Source of the DNA: Prauserella marina
GTDB taxonomy: Bacteria > Actinomycetota > Actinomycetes > Mycobacteriales > Pseudonocardiaceae
Assembly: GCF_002240355.1 (NCBI RefSeq)
Contig: NZ_CP016353.1
Span: 1,104,501 to 1,168,500, forward strand
Reading direction: 5' to 3'
Length of the DNA stretch: 64,000 nt
Of this stretch, positions 51,957-60,611 are shown piece by piece; positions within the stretch are counted from its first letter, which is position 1; each line of letters begins with the position of its first letter. The position numbers and the translations under genes were made by a program. The notes under the pieces were generated by a model, which was given only the letters and a program-made list of their open reading frames with translations, was not told where the DNA came from and made no database searches.

Positions 51957-52928
51957 GTGGTCCAGGGAGTACTTGAGGTCGAAAACCTCAGCAGACGATT
52001 CGGCGCCGTGGCCGCGAACGACGGCGTGACGCTGCGGGTGCGGCCAGGCGAGGTCGTCGGCCTGCTCGGGCACAACGGCGCGGGCAAGACCACGCTGGTC
52101 TCCCAGGTCGTGGGGCTGCTGCGGCCCGACGAAGGGGCCATCACCGTGGCCGGGACCGACGCGATCGCCGAACCGGGCACGGCCCGCCGGTGCGTGGCGT
52201 TGCAGGCCCAGGCTCAGGCACCGCTGGACGGGCTGACCCCGCGGACGGCGATCGAGATCGCGGCGAGGCTTCGCGGCATGTCCCGCGCGAAGGCCGCCGC
52301 CGCGGCGCGAGCCGTCGCCGAGGAACTGGACATCACCGAGTGGTTCGACCGCAGGGCGATGCCGGACGGCGGCGGGCTTTCCGGCGGGGTCCGCAGGCTC
52401 ACCGCGTTCGCGATGGCCGCCGTGGCACCCGTACCGCTGGTGATTCTCGACGAACCGACCAACGACGTCGACGCGGCTCGCAGAAGGCTGCTGTGGAAGA
52501 AGGTCCGAGGTCTCGGCGACGCGGGAGCGGGGGTACTGCTGGTCACCCACAACGTGGCCGAGGCTGAGCGCGTCGTCGACGATCTGGTCGTACTCGACAA
52601 GGGCAAGGTCGTCGCGGCCGGTTCGCCGAGCGGGCTTCGCGGAGCGGGCGATCACGATCTGCGGCTCGAACTCGCACTCACCTCGGACGGTATCGATCCC
52701 TCGGAAACCGGTGCCGAGATCCCGTTCCCCGTCGCCCGGCGGGTCAGGGCGGGAAGGCGCGTGCTGCTGACCGTCCGCGCCGAGGACGCGGAGAAGGCCG
52801 TCGCGTGGGCCTCCGCCCAGCGCGAGGACGAGCGCGTCGAGGGCTACGCGCTGGCCCCGGTCACGTTGGAGGACGTCTACCTCGCCGTCACCGGCGGGAA
52901 CAACGCGAAGGAGTCCGGCGATGCCTGA
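51957..52928 (+). CDS. ABC exporter ATP-binding protein
   Basis: About 323 residues. Walker A is GLLGHNGAGKTTLVSQVVGL, the signature is GGLSGGVRRLTAFAMA, Walker B is VPLVILDEPTNDVD, and the H-loop is LLVTHNVAEAERVV. The C-terminal extension (residues 225-320) is typical of drug-export ATPases. GTG 51957 has GGAGG 8 nt upstream; ATG 51942, inside the operator, is also in frame. It overlaps the permease by 8 bp and is controlled by the divergent TetR. Confidence 0.9.
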   Translation: MVQGVLEVENLSRRFGAVAANDGVTLRVRPGEVVGLLGHNGAGKTTLVSQVVGLLRPDEGAITVAGTDAIAEPGTARRCVALQAQAQAPLDGLTPRTAIEIAARLRGMSRAKAAAAARAVAEELDITEWFDRRAMPDGGGLSGGVRRLTAFAMAAVAPVPLVILDEPTNDVDAARRRLLWKKVRGLGDAGAGVLLVTHNVAEAERVVDDLVVLDKGKVVAAGSPSGLRGAGDHDLRLELALTSDGIDPSETGAEIPFPVARRVRAGRRVLLTVRAEDAEKAVAWASAQREDERVEGYALAPVTLEDVYLAVTGGNNAKESGDA

Positions 52929-53724
52929 GCACACCGCGGCCGTCGAAACACCGTCCACTGTGGCTCGCGTGGCCGTGCCGCCGCGTACCGGCCTATGGAC
53001 CACCTACGCGACCCTGCTGCGCTGGACGTTCGGTCAGACGGGGCCGATGCTGCCGTTCGTCATCGCCGTGGAGGCCCTGCTCGCCGCTGGGATCATCATC
53101 GGTTTCGGGTTCCTCGTTCCCGGTATCGACACCGCGTCGGCCCAGTTCCTCTCGACCGGCGCGCCCACCGTGCTGCTCATGGTCGTGGGACTGGTCATCG
53201 TGCCGATGGGCGTCGCGCAGGCGCGCGCGAGCGGCACCTTCACCTACCTGCGCGCGCAACCGGTGCCCCGGCAGTTGCTGTTGCTGGCCGATCTGACCGT
53301 GTGGCTGGGCGTCGCGCTGCCCAGCATCGCCGTCGCCATGATCGTGGCGTGGCTGCGCTACGACTTCGGCTACGTCTTCGACTGGCCGCTTCTCGTCGCC
53401 ACCGCCGCACTGACCTCGGTGACCGCGGCCTCGGTCGGTTATGCGATCGCCGTGGTCCTTCCTCCGTTGCTGACCCAGATCACCACTCAGGTACTGGTGT
53501 TCTTCGTGATGCTGTTCTCGCCGGTGACCTTTCCCGCGAGCCGCCTGCCGGAGTGGTTCCAGACCGTTCACGACTGGCTGCCGTTCCGGCCGGCAGCGGA
53601 TCTGCTCCGCGCGGGACTGATCTCCGACAGCTACACAGCGAGCTGGCGAGATCTCGCGGTGCTGCTGGTGTGGTGCGTGCTCGGGTTCGCGATCAGTCTC
53701 CGCGCCGTCGTGCGGCGGGCTTGA
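52921..53724 (+). CDS. ABC-2 type exporter permease
   Basis: 267 residues with six predicted membrane helices (for example MLPFVIAVEALLAAGIIIGF, AAGIIIG-type first segment and VLVFFVMLFSPVTFPASRLP). The SPVTFPxSRLPxW motif is typical of ABC-2 drug or polysaccharide export permeases. The substrate is unknown. It is coupled to its ATPase gene. Confidence 0.88.
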   Translation: MPEHTAAVETPSTVARVAVPPRTGLWTTYATLLRWTFGQTGPMLPFVIAVEALLAAGIIIGFGFLVPGIDTASAQFLSTGAPTVLLMVVGLVIVPMGVAQARASGTFTYLRAQPVPRQLLLLADLTVWLGVALPSIAVAMIVAWLRYDFGYVFDWPLLVATAALTSVTAASVGYAIAVVLPPLLTQITTQVLVFFVMLFSPVTFPASRLPEWFQTVHDWLPFRPAADLLRAGLISDSYTASWRDLAVLLVWCVLGFAISLRAVVRRA

Positions 53725-53752
53725 CCTTCGAGCGGGGTCGAAGGTTTACCTT
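53721..53752 (+). promoter_or_regulatory. MerR-type promoter with 20-bp spacer
   Basis: TTGACC (-35, 53721-53726) and TACCTT (-10, 53747-53752) are separated by 20 bp, too long for normal sigma-70 use and characteristic of MerR-controlled promoters. A perfect inverted repeat ACCTTCGA/TCGAAGGT (53724-53731, 53738-53745) fills the spacer. The -10 ends 7 nt before ATG 53759, suggesting a leaderless, autoregulated merR transcript. Confidence 0.8.
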
Positions 53753-53758
53753 CGGGGA

Positions 53759-54469
53759 ATGGGCAGCATGATGCGGATTTCGCAGCTCGCCGAGCGCACC
53801 GGAGTCCCGGCGACGACCCTGCGGTTCTACGAGACCGAGGGACTGCTTCCGGCGAAGCGGACCGCGGCCGGTTACCGCGCCTACGACGAGCGGGCCGTCG
53901 ACCGGCTTGCCTTCATCGGTGCCGCGAAGCACCTCGGGTTGCCACTGGAGGAGATCGCCGATCTGTTGCCGCTGTGGGAATCGGGCGGGTGCGGACAGGT
54001 CAAGGCCGGTCTGCGGCCACGGATCACGGCCGGGATCGCGCGAGCCGAGCGGCGCGCGGAGGAACTGGCGGCGTTCATCTCCACCGCCCGCGGGGCGCTG
54101 GAAGGGCTCGAAGCCCTGCCGGACGACGAAGGCCCGTGCGGTCCCCGGTGCGCCTCGCTCGCCGATGGCGAGCGCTGGCGAAGCGCGCCGGTGGCGTGCT
54201 CGCTCACCGGTGCCGAGGTCGCCGAGCGCGCCGGACAGTGGGAAGCGGCGCTGTCGGGAGCCTGCCACGAGCAGACCTTCGACGGCGTGCGCCTCGTCGT
54301 ACCCGCCGAGCGCGCCGCGCGCATCGCCGAGCTCGCCGCCTCGGAACAGCGGTGCTGCCCGTTCTTCGACTTCCGGCTCCACCTCGACGGTCCCGTGCTG
54401 CGGATCGAGGTCCGCGCGCCAGCCGAAGCGGCGGCGCTGCTGGCCGAGTTGTTCGTGTCCCCGGCCTGA
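53759..54469 (+). CDS. MerR-family metal- or stress-responsive regulator
   Basis: 236 residues. The MerR HTH is MRISQLAERTGVPATTLRFY with ETEGLLPAKR, then LGLPLEEIADLLPLWESGGC and a dimerisation helix. Cysteines at CGQ, CGPRC and EQRCCPFFDF give a metal- or thiol-reactive tail, so mercury, copper or organic thiol signals are possible. The tail is longer than in mercury MerR proteins. Its own promoter is described above; no separate metal-resistance gene is adjacent. Confidence 0.85.
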   Translation: MGSMMRISQLAERTGVPATTLRFYETEGLLPAKRTAAGYRAYDERAVDRLAFIGAAKHLGLPLEEIADLLPLWESGGCGQVKAGLRPRITAGIARAERRAEELAAFISTARGALEGLEALPDDEGPCGPRCASLADGERWRSAPVACSLTGAEVAERAGQWEAALSGACHEQTFDGVRLVVPAERAARIAELAASEQRCCPFFDFRLHLDGPVLRIEVRAPAEAAALLAELFVSPA

Positions 54470-54481
54470 CTCCCGGGCTCC

Positions 54482-55129
54482 CTACCCGGGCGGGAACAGC
54501 ATCGGGACGAGGAACCTGCGGGCGACGTCGCGCACCTGGTGTTCGTCGTCGAGGTCGACGAGCAGGCTCGGCGTGACAAGGAACGACGCTGACAGCCGCA
54601 CCATCAGCTCGGCCACCAGATCAACGTCGACGCCGGAGGCCACGTTGCCCGCGCTCTGCTCGCGGCGGAGCTGGCCCGCGACGAACTTTCGCACCGTGGC
54701 CATGGTCTGCCCGCCGTCGCCGACCATGGAAGGGATGACGACGTCGGGCTCGACGTCCATCAGGCCACCGATCAGCGGGTTGCCGCGAATGGCCCGCAAC
54801 GCGCTCGCGAAGCCGATCGTCACGCGATCGGCGACGTTCTCGGCCCGCTCGATGTCGATGAGGAACTGGTCGAAGTAGCGGCGGAACTCGCGCCGGACGA
54901 CGTGTTCGACAAGGGCGTCCTTGTTGGCGAACCTGCGGTAGACGGTGACGCGGGAAACGCCTGCCCTTCTCGCCACATCCTCCATAGTGGACTTTCGGAT
55001 TCCGGTGCGGCGGAACTGATCGTAGGCCGCGGTGAGCAGGCGCTCGGTGGTCTCGTCGTGATCGTCGGCGCGCTCGGTGGCTTCCGCGAACGCGCGATCC
55101 AGCAAGGACTCCGATTCCGAGGACGCCAT
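54482..55129 (-). CDS. TetR-family regulator of the rubber-degradation cluster
   Basis: 215 residues from ATG 55129. The HTH is in IRKSTMEDVARRAGVSRVTV with YRRFANKDALVEHV. It is divergent from the first latex-clearing gene, and operator-like palindromes lie between them. In Gordonia, TetR proteins encoded beside lcp repress it; the same role is inferred here. Confidence 0.87.
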   Translation of the reverse strand: MASSESESLLDRAFAEATERADDHDETTERLLTAAYDQFRRTGIRKSTMEDVARRAGVSRVTVYRRFANKDALVEHVVRREFRRYFDQFLIDIERAENVADRVTIGFASALRAIRGNPLIGGLMDVEPDVVIPSMVGDGGQTMATVRKFVAGQLRREQSAGNVASGVDVDLVAELMVRLSASFLVTPSLLVDLDDEHQVRDVARRFLVPMLFPPG

Positions 55130-55220
55130 GACAGCGGACAGTACAGGTTCCACGGTTGCCTTTCCTGATCGAACAATCGAAGCGCGACGTCTGGTCTTTT
55201 CTTCCCGTCTGTGGTCTCCT

Positions 55221-55256
55221 TGATACAAGGTTCCACGCCGTGTATCAGAGTATCAA
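55221..55256. promoter_or_regulatory. Operator-like repeats upstream of lcp
   Basis: TGATACA (55221-55227) and TGTATCA (55241-55247) are a perfect inverted repeat with a 13-nt spacer, and GTATCAA at 55250-55256 is another half-site. They lie about 30 bp before the ribosome site of the first latex-clearing gene. Confidence 0.65.
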
Positions 55257-55288
55257 CTGGGGTTTCCTGGCTCAAGGAGGAGTCCGGC

Positions 55289-56512
55289 ATGGAAGAGCTC
55301 AACAGGCGTAAGGCACTGAGAGTGGGCGGGGCGTTCGGCGCGCTCGGCGCTCTGAGCGTGACGGCTCCCGCACAGGCACAGTCGCTGTGGACCTGGTCGG
55401 CGCGAGGCTCCGTCGCGGGTGCCGGAAACGGCGCCGATCCAAGGTGGGTATGGGATCCCGAAGCGGATCCGCTCGTCGCTTCACTGCTCGACCGGGGTGA
55501 CGTCCCCGCCGTCAACAAGCTGTTGCGGACGTGGACTCGCAACGACCAGCCCCTTCCCGAAGGACTGCCGAACGACCTGCGGGACTTCATGGAGAACGCG
55601 CGCCGTCTTCCGTCCTGGGCCGACGAGGGCAAGCTCGCTAAAGCGGTGGATTTCAACGAGAAGCGCGGCCTTTATCTCGGCGTGTTGTACGGGCTCGCGA
55701 GCGGCATGATGAGCACGGTCATCCCGAAGGAAGCCCGCGCGGTGTATTACTCGCAGGGCGGCGCGGACATGAAGGACCGGATCTCCAAGACCGCCAAGCT
55801 GGGCTACGACATCGGTGCCCGCAACGCCTACCGGCCCGACGGCGAGATGATCGTGACCTGCGTCAAGACGCGGCTGGTGCACGCGGCCGTCCGGCACCTG
55901 CTGCCGCGGTCGCCGTACTGGTCGGGCGCGGCCGACGAGGACATCCCGATCAGCCAGCGGGACATGATGGTCACCTGGCACAGCCTGCCGACGACGGTCA
56001 TGCAGAAGCTCACCGCGTGGAAAGTCCCGATCGCCTCGGCCGAATCCGAAGGTTTCCTGCACTCGTGGCAGGTGGGCGCGCACCTGCTCGGCATCATGGA
56101 CGAGTACATCCCCGCCTCGTGGAACGAGGCCAACGCACAGGCCAAACAGGTGCTCGACCCCGTGCTCGCCCCGACGCCGGAGGGAATCCGGCTTGCCGAG
56201 ATCCTGCTCAACCTCGGCGCCGAGATCGACGCGGGCATCCTCAGCAAACCCGTTCTCGGCGCGTTCACCCGATTCATGCTCGGCGACCGGATCGCGGGCT
56301 GGCTTGAGATCCCGAGGGAACCACTGTGGGATCCGTTGCTGCGCACGGCATGGGGGCCGTTCGTCGCCGTCCGCGAAGGTCTGCTGCCGTTCCCGCTCGC
56401 GCCGGAGGCCTACTGGACCTTCGACGAGTTCCTGCGAAGGGCGGCGCTGCTGTTCCTGTCGGAGGCACGGCCGATCAGCATCGAGATCCCGGAAGGCAAC
56501 CGGCCCTTCTGA
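55289..56512 (+). CDS. lcp: Latex-clearing protein (rubber oxygenase), copy 1
   Basis: 407 residues, Lcp family (DUF2236). A Tat signal (NRRKALRVGGAFGALGALS, cleavage near AQA-QS) exports the folded haem protein. Haem-pocket residues match Streptomyces K30 Lcp: MKDRISKTAKLGYD places Arg164, Lys167 and Thr168, and CVKTRLVHAAVRH places His198. Lcp is a b-type cytochrome that cleaves cis-1,4-polyisoprene by oxygen addition to oligomers with aldehyde and ketone ends. AAGGAGG lies upstream of the ATG. It heads the cluster lcp-lcp-Mo hydroxylase. Confidence 0.95.
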   Translation: MEELNRRKALRVGGAFGALGALSVTAPAQAQSLWTWSARGSVAGAGNGADPRWVWDPEADPLVASLLDRGDVPAVNKLLRTWTRNDQPLPEGLPNDLRDFMENARRLPSWADEGKLAKAVDFNEKRGLYLGVLYGLASGMMSTVIPKEARAVYYSQGGADMKDRISKTAKLGYDIGARNAYRPDGEMIVTCVKTRLVHAAVRHLLPRSPYWSGAADEDIPISQRDMMVTWHSLPTTVMQKLTAWKVPIASAESEGFLHSWQVGAHLLGIMDEYIPASWNEANAQAKQVLDPVLAPTPEGIRLAEILLNLGAEIDAGILSKPVLGAFTRFMLGDRIAGWLEIPREPLWDPLLRTAWGPFVAVREGLLPFPLAPEAYWTFDEFLRRAALLFLSEARPISIEIPEGNRPF

Positions 56513-56578
56513 CCCCGCACGGCACCACCGTTTCTCACGCTCGATTCACGAATTTCCGGCTCGGAGAGGAGTCAGCAC

Positions 56579-57799
56579 ATGGCGAGGCTCAGCAGGCGTT
56601 CGGCGTTGATCTCGGGTGGCGCGCTGGGGGCACTCGGCGCGCTGGGGACGAGTTCGCCCGCACAGGCGCGCTCGCCGCTGCGGTGGACGTGGCAGCCAAG
56701 CGGCTCCGTCGCGGGATCGGGGGCCGGTGCCGACCCCCGCTGGGTGTGGGACGAGGAAGCCGACCCGTTGCTGGCTTCACTGCTCGACCGTGGCGTCATC
56801 CCGAAGGTCAACGAACTGTTGTGGAACTGGGAACGCAACGAGCAGGCGCTGCCTGCGGGGCTGCCATCGGATTTGCGGGACTTCATGGAACACGCCCGCC
56901 GGATGCCACCGTGGGCCGACAAGAACAAACTCGAACGCGCGGCTGAATTCAACAAGAGCAGGGGGATCTACCTCAACCTGTGCAACGGTCCGGGCGGCGG
57001 CATCCTCGCGACCGCCATTCCCAACGAGGCCCGTTCGGTCTACTACTCGGCGGGCGGCGCCGACATGGAGGACCGGGTCGCGAAGACGAGCCTGTTCGGG
57101 TTCGCCGTCGGCTCGCTCGACGCCTACCGGCCGGGAGGCTCGTGTGTGATCGAATGCGTCAAGACCCGGCTCGTGCACGCGGCGGTGCGGCATCTGTTGC
57201 AGCAGTCTCCACATTGGAAGGGCGACATTCCCATCTCGCAGGAGGACATGCTCGTCACCTGGCACACGCTGCCGACCTTCGCGATGAGGAAGATGCGGGA
57301 GTGGAACGTTCCCATCAGCAAGGCGGACTCCGACGCGTACCTGCACGTGTGGCAGGTGACCGCGTACTTGCTGGGAATAAAGGAAGAGTACATTCCGGCC
57401 GACTGGGAAGCGGCCTACGCGCAGTCCGACCAGATCCTTCCCCGCAACATGGGCCCGACCCCGGAAGGCGTCAAACTCACCGACATCCTGCTCGGCCAGC
57501 TCGCCGAGCAGACCAGTCCGGCGAGCATCAGCCGTCCACTGTGCAACGCGCTCGCGCGCTACCTCGTCGGCGATCAGGTGGCCGACTGGGACGGCATCCC
57601 GCGCGAACCCGTGTGGGACAGGCTGCTTCCGCAGATGTGGCCGCTGCTGGTGAGATTCCGTGAGGGGCTGGTGCCGTTGCCGCTGGTTCCGGAAGCCGCG
57701 TGGACCATCGACGAAGCTCTTCGCCAGTACATTCTCTTCTACCTCACCAAAGGCAAGGAGACGAAGATCGAGATTCCCACGCACAACCGGCCGGAGTGA
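56579..57799 (+). CDS. lcp: Latex-clearing protein, copy 2
   Basis: 406 residues, a tandem paralogue of the gene at 55,289. It has a Tat signal (SRRSALISGGALGALGALG), the DPRWVWDEEADPLLASLLDR region, MEDRVAKT placing Arg166, Lys169 and Thr170, and CVKTRLVHAAVRH placing His200, all offset by two from copy 1. The region around 130-145 (NLCNGPGGGILATA) differs from copy 1 (GVLYGLASGMMSTV), so substrate access may differ. Two rubber oxygenases in tandem may give different product lengths. Confidence 0.93.
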   Translation: MARLSRRSALISGGALGALGALGTSSPAQARSPLRWTWQPSGSVAGSGAGADPRWVWDEEADPLLASLLDRGVIPKVNELLWNWERNEQALPAGLPSDLRDFMEHARRMPPWADKNKLERAAEFNKSRGIYLNLCNGPGGGILATAIPNEARSVYYSAGGADMEDRVAKTSLFGFAVGSLDAYRPGGSCVIECVKTRLVHAAVRHLLQQSPHWKGDIPISQEDMLVTWHTLPTFAMRKMREWNVPISKADSDAYLHVWQVTAYLLGIKEEYIPADWEAAYAQSDQILPRNMGPTPEGVKLTDILLGQLAEQTSPASISRPLCNALARYLVGDQVADWDGIPREPVWDRLLPQMWPLLVRFREGLVPLPLVPEAAWTIDEALRQYILFYLTKGKETKIEIPTHNRPE

Positions 57800-57805
57800 C
57801 GCGGG

Positions 57806-60106
57806 ATGCGGCACGTCATCGGCAGGCGGCGGTTTCTCGGCTACGTGCTGGCCGCCCCGACACTCGTCGCGGCGGCGGAGTTCGGCAGGACACCGGCGGC
57901 GCAGGGAAAGGCCGGTGTTCCGGGATCGCTCGGATTGCCGTCACCGGAGATCACCGACGTCGTCGACCTCAACGACATGATGACCCTCGCGGCATTGCCG
58001 ACGGCCAACCTGATCACCGTCGAGGTCGGCGGGGACGGCACCGTGTCGTTCGCGTTGCCGCGAGCCGAGGTGGGGCAGGGGATCACCACCTCGACGGCCA
58101 TGCTGATCGCGGAGGAACTCGGCGTCCCGGTGCCGAAGGTGCGCGTGACGCTGGCCGACGCGCGGCCGGAGCTGGTATTCAACCAGCTCACCGGCGGTTC
58201 CAACACGACGATCTCGACCTACGTCCCGGTCAGGGTCGCCGCGGCCGTGGCACGGCTGCGGTTGTTCGAAGCGGCGTCGGCGAGACTCGGTGTCCCGGCC
58301 ACGCGACTGGAGTCGCGCGAAGGGATCGTCTCCGTCCCCGGCCGCGCGGGCGGTATCGGTATCGGCGAACTCGCCGTCGCGGCGGCGAGCGCCCGCACCG
58401 AACCGGTCACCGTGGAATTGCGCCGCCGCGAGGCGTTCACGGTCATCGGAACACCGCACAACCGGGTCGACGCGCTGGAGGCGGTCACCGGGCGCAAGGT
58501 CTTCACCCTCGATCTCGACATTCCCGGCGCGTTGCCGACGATGGTGTGCAGGGCGCCGACCATCAACGGAAAGCCGGGTGCGGTGGCGAACCTCGCCGAG
58601 GTCCGCGCGATGGAAGGGGTCACCGACGTCGCCGCGATCAGCACCGGCGTCGCCGTGCGCGCGAGGACGTTCGGGCGCTGTATCGACGCGGTTCGGGCAC
58701 TGCGGGTGTCCTGGAAACCTGGTACCGCGGAAGGCAAATCCGACGACACCGTGCTCGCCGAGCTACGGGCCGCCGAACTTCCGCTGGCCCCGAAACCACC
58801 GCTCGTCGGCGCGGTGGAGGGCAGGTTCACGTTCCATTTCCGGGGCAACAGCGCGCTCGAACCGAACTGCGCCATCGCCGACGTCCGGCAAGGACGCGCC
58901 GAGATCTGGTCGTCGCTCAAGTCGCCCATCGTGGCCAAGCAGGCCATCGCGGCCCGGCTCGGGTTGCCGCAGAACGCGGTCACCGTGCACGTCACCGAAG
59001 GCGGGGGTTCCTTCGGGCGCAAGCTGTTCTTCGACGCGGCACTGGAAGCCGCCGAGGCGTCCCGGAAGTTCGGCAAGCCCGTCAAACTGATGTGGCATCG
59101 CGCCGACGACACGAGACAGGGCCGCACCCATCCCATGGCCACCTCGCGAATCCGGGCGACCTACGTGGGCAACACGGTGACCAGCTTCGGCCAGCGGCAC
59201 ACCAGTGTCTCGACCGATCTCGGCCACGGCCTCGGTGAGATCATCACGGCCACGGCGGCGCGACTGCCGGTCGGCGACATCGGTTTCGCCGAGACGTTCT
59301 TCCAGCTGTCCCAGACGATGTCCTACGACTTCGGGCTCAGCACGCGGTTGCTCGCCGAGACGGATCGCGGCTTCAACACCGGCAGTATGCGCAACGTCTA
59401 CTCGCCCGACGTGACGTGTGCGAGGGAACTGATCGTCGACCAGCTCGCCGCGAGAATGGGAAAGGATCCCTACGAGTTTCGTCGTGACTTTCTGAGGGAC
59501 GCGCGCTCGCGCGCGGTGCTGGAGCGAGCGGCGGAAGCGGGCGGCTGGGGCGCGCCGGAACCGGAGGGCATCGCGCACGGCATCGCTTTTCACGCCGAGT
59601 ACAAGTCGGTCAGCGCGTGTTTCGTCGAACTGGATTGCCGTCCCGAGACCGTCGAAAGGCCCGTCCGCGACGGAGTCGCGGGACCCCGCGTCACCAGGGT
59701 CGTCTTCGCCGTCGACACCGGCCTCGTCGTCAATCCCCGTGGGCTGCGAGCGCAGATGATGGGCGGCATCATGGACGGCATCGCGCTCGCCCTGACCTCC
59801 AGCCTGCACCTGCGCGAAGGACACTTCCTCGAAGCGAGCTGGGACAACTACTTCTACACGCGACAGTGGAACACCCCGCCACGACTGGACATCATCGTCG
59901 TACCGAGCGCGAGCGACGAACCGGGCGGGGCGGGGGAACTCGCCGTCGCGGCCTCCACGGCGGCCGTCGCCTGTGCCTACGGCCGTGCGACGGGGACCAT
60001 GCCGACGAGTTTCCCCGTCAACCACGCGCGGCTTTCCTTCGAGCCCAAACCTGCTGTCCCGCCGGTTCCCCCTTCGCCGACGGACGGGATTTCCCATGCC
60101 TGGTAA
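57806..60106 (+). CDS. Molybdenum hydroxylase, molybdopterin-binding subunit (Tat-exported)
   Basis: 766 residues of the xanthine dehydrogenase/CoxL-like class. A Tat signal starts GRRRFLGYVLAAPTLVAAAE. Molybdopterin regions include PRAEVGQGITTSTAMLIAEE, GGGSFGRKLFFDAALEAAEA and a C-terminal GGAGELAVAASTAA (with the Glu of the active site). This resembles the OxiA/OxiB enzyme found beside lcp in Streptomyces K30, thought to oxidise isoprenoid aldehydes made by Lcp. It starts 6 bp after copy 2. Confidence 0.9.
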   Translation: MRHVIGRRRFLGYVLAAPTLVAAAEFGRTPAAQGKAGVPGSLGLPSPEITDVVDLNDMMTLAALPTANLITVEVGGDGTVSFALPRAEVGQGITTSTAMLIAEELGVPVPKVRVTLADARPELVFNQLTGGSNTTISTYVPVRVAAAVARLRLFEAASARLGVPATRLESREGIVSVPGRAGGIGIGELAVAAASARTEPVTVELRRREAFTVIGTPHNRVDALEAVTGRKVFTLDLDIPGALPTMVCRAPTINGKPGAVANLAEVRAMEGVTDVAAISTGVAVRARTFGRCIDAVRALRVSWKPGTAEGKSDDTVLAELRAAELPLAPKPPLVGAVEGRFTFHFRGNSALEPNCAIADVRQGRAEIWSSLKSPIVAKQAIAARLGLPQNAVTVHVTEGGGSFGRKLFFDAALEAAEASRKFGKPVKLMWHRADDTRQGRTHPMATSRIRATYVGNTVTSFGQRHTSVSTDLGHGLGEIITATAARLPVGDIGFAETFFQLSQTMSYDFGLSTRLLAETDRGFNTGSMRNVYSPDVTCARELIVDQLAARMGKDPYEFRRDFLRDARSRAVLERAAEAGGWGAPEPEGIAHGIAFHAEYKSVSACFVELDCRPETVERPVRDGVAGPRVTRVVFAVDTGLVVNPRGLRAQMMGGIMDGIALALTSSLHLREGHFLEASWDNYFYTRQWNTPPRLDIIVVPSASDEPGGAGELAVAASTAAVACAYGRATGTMPTSFPVNHARLSFEPKPAVPPVPPSPTDGISHAW

Positions 60107-60116
60107 GGAGAATCGC

Positions 60117-60602
60117 GTGCCGGAACACACCTTCCGCGTCAACGGCGAGCAGGTCGTCGTCGACGTCGCCGACGAAGAACGCCTGCTGTGGGTACTGCGG
60201 GACATCCTCGGCATCACCGGGCCGAAGTACGGCTGCGGCATCAACGTGTGCAAGGCGTGCACGAGCCATCTCAACGGCCGGGCCGTGAATCCCTGCGCGA
60301 TACCGGTCGCCGACCTGCGGCCGACCGACGAGGTCACCACCATCGAAGGGCTCGCGGCGACCTCGGGCGAGCAGCTGCACCCGATGCAGCGGGCGTGGCT
60401 CGATCACGACGTCGCCCAATGCGGCTACTGCCAGCCCGGCCAGATCATGGCCGCCGTCGCGCTGGTGCGCCGGGCGGCGGCCGAGGGAAGGGAGATTACC
60501 GAGGCCGATCTCGACGGCCTGCGCAACATCTGCCGCTGTGGCACGTACTTCCGGATCAGGGAAGCCATCAAGGACGGTGCGAAGAGGATGTCCGAAGCGT
60601 GA
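60117..60602 (+). CDS. Molybdenum hydroxylase, 2Fe-2S subunit
   Basis: 161 residues from GTG 60117 with AAGGAG 8 nt upstream; ATG 60096 is an alternative that overlaps the previous gene. The N-terminal plant-type cluster is YGCGINVCKACTSHL with CAIPVADL, and the C-terminal cluster is QCGYCQPGQIMAAV with CRCGTYFRI. It transfers electrons from the molybdenum subunit. No FAD subunit gene is present, as in two-subunit enzymes with an external acceptor such as a cytochrome. Confidence 0.93.
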   Translation: MPEHTFRVNGEQVVVDVADEERLLWVLRDILGITGPKYGCGINVCKACTSHLNGRAVNPCAIPVADLRPTDEVTTIEGLAATSGEQLHPMQRAWLDHDVAQCGYCQPGQIMAAVALVRRAAAEGREITEADLDGLRNICRCGTYFRIREAIKDGAKRMSEA

Positions 60603-60611
60603 ACGCGGGGC

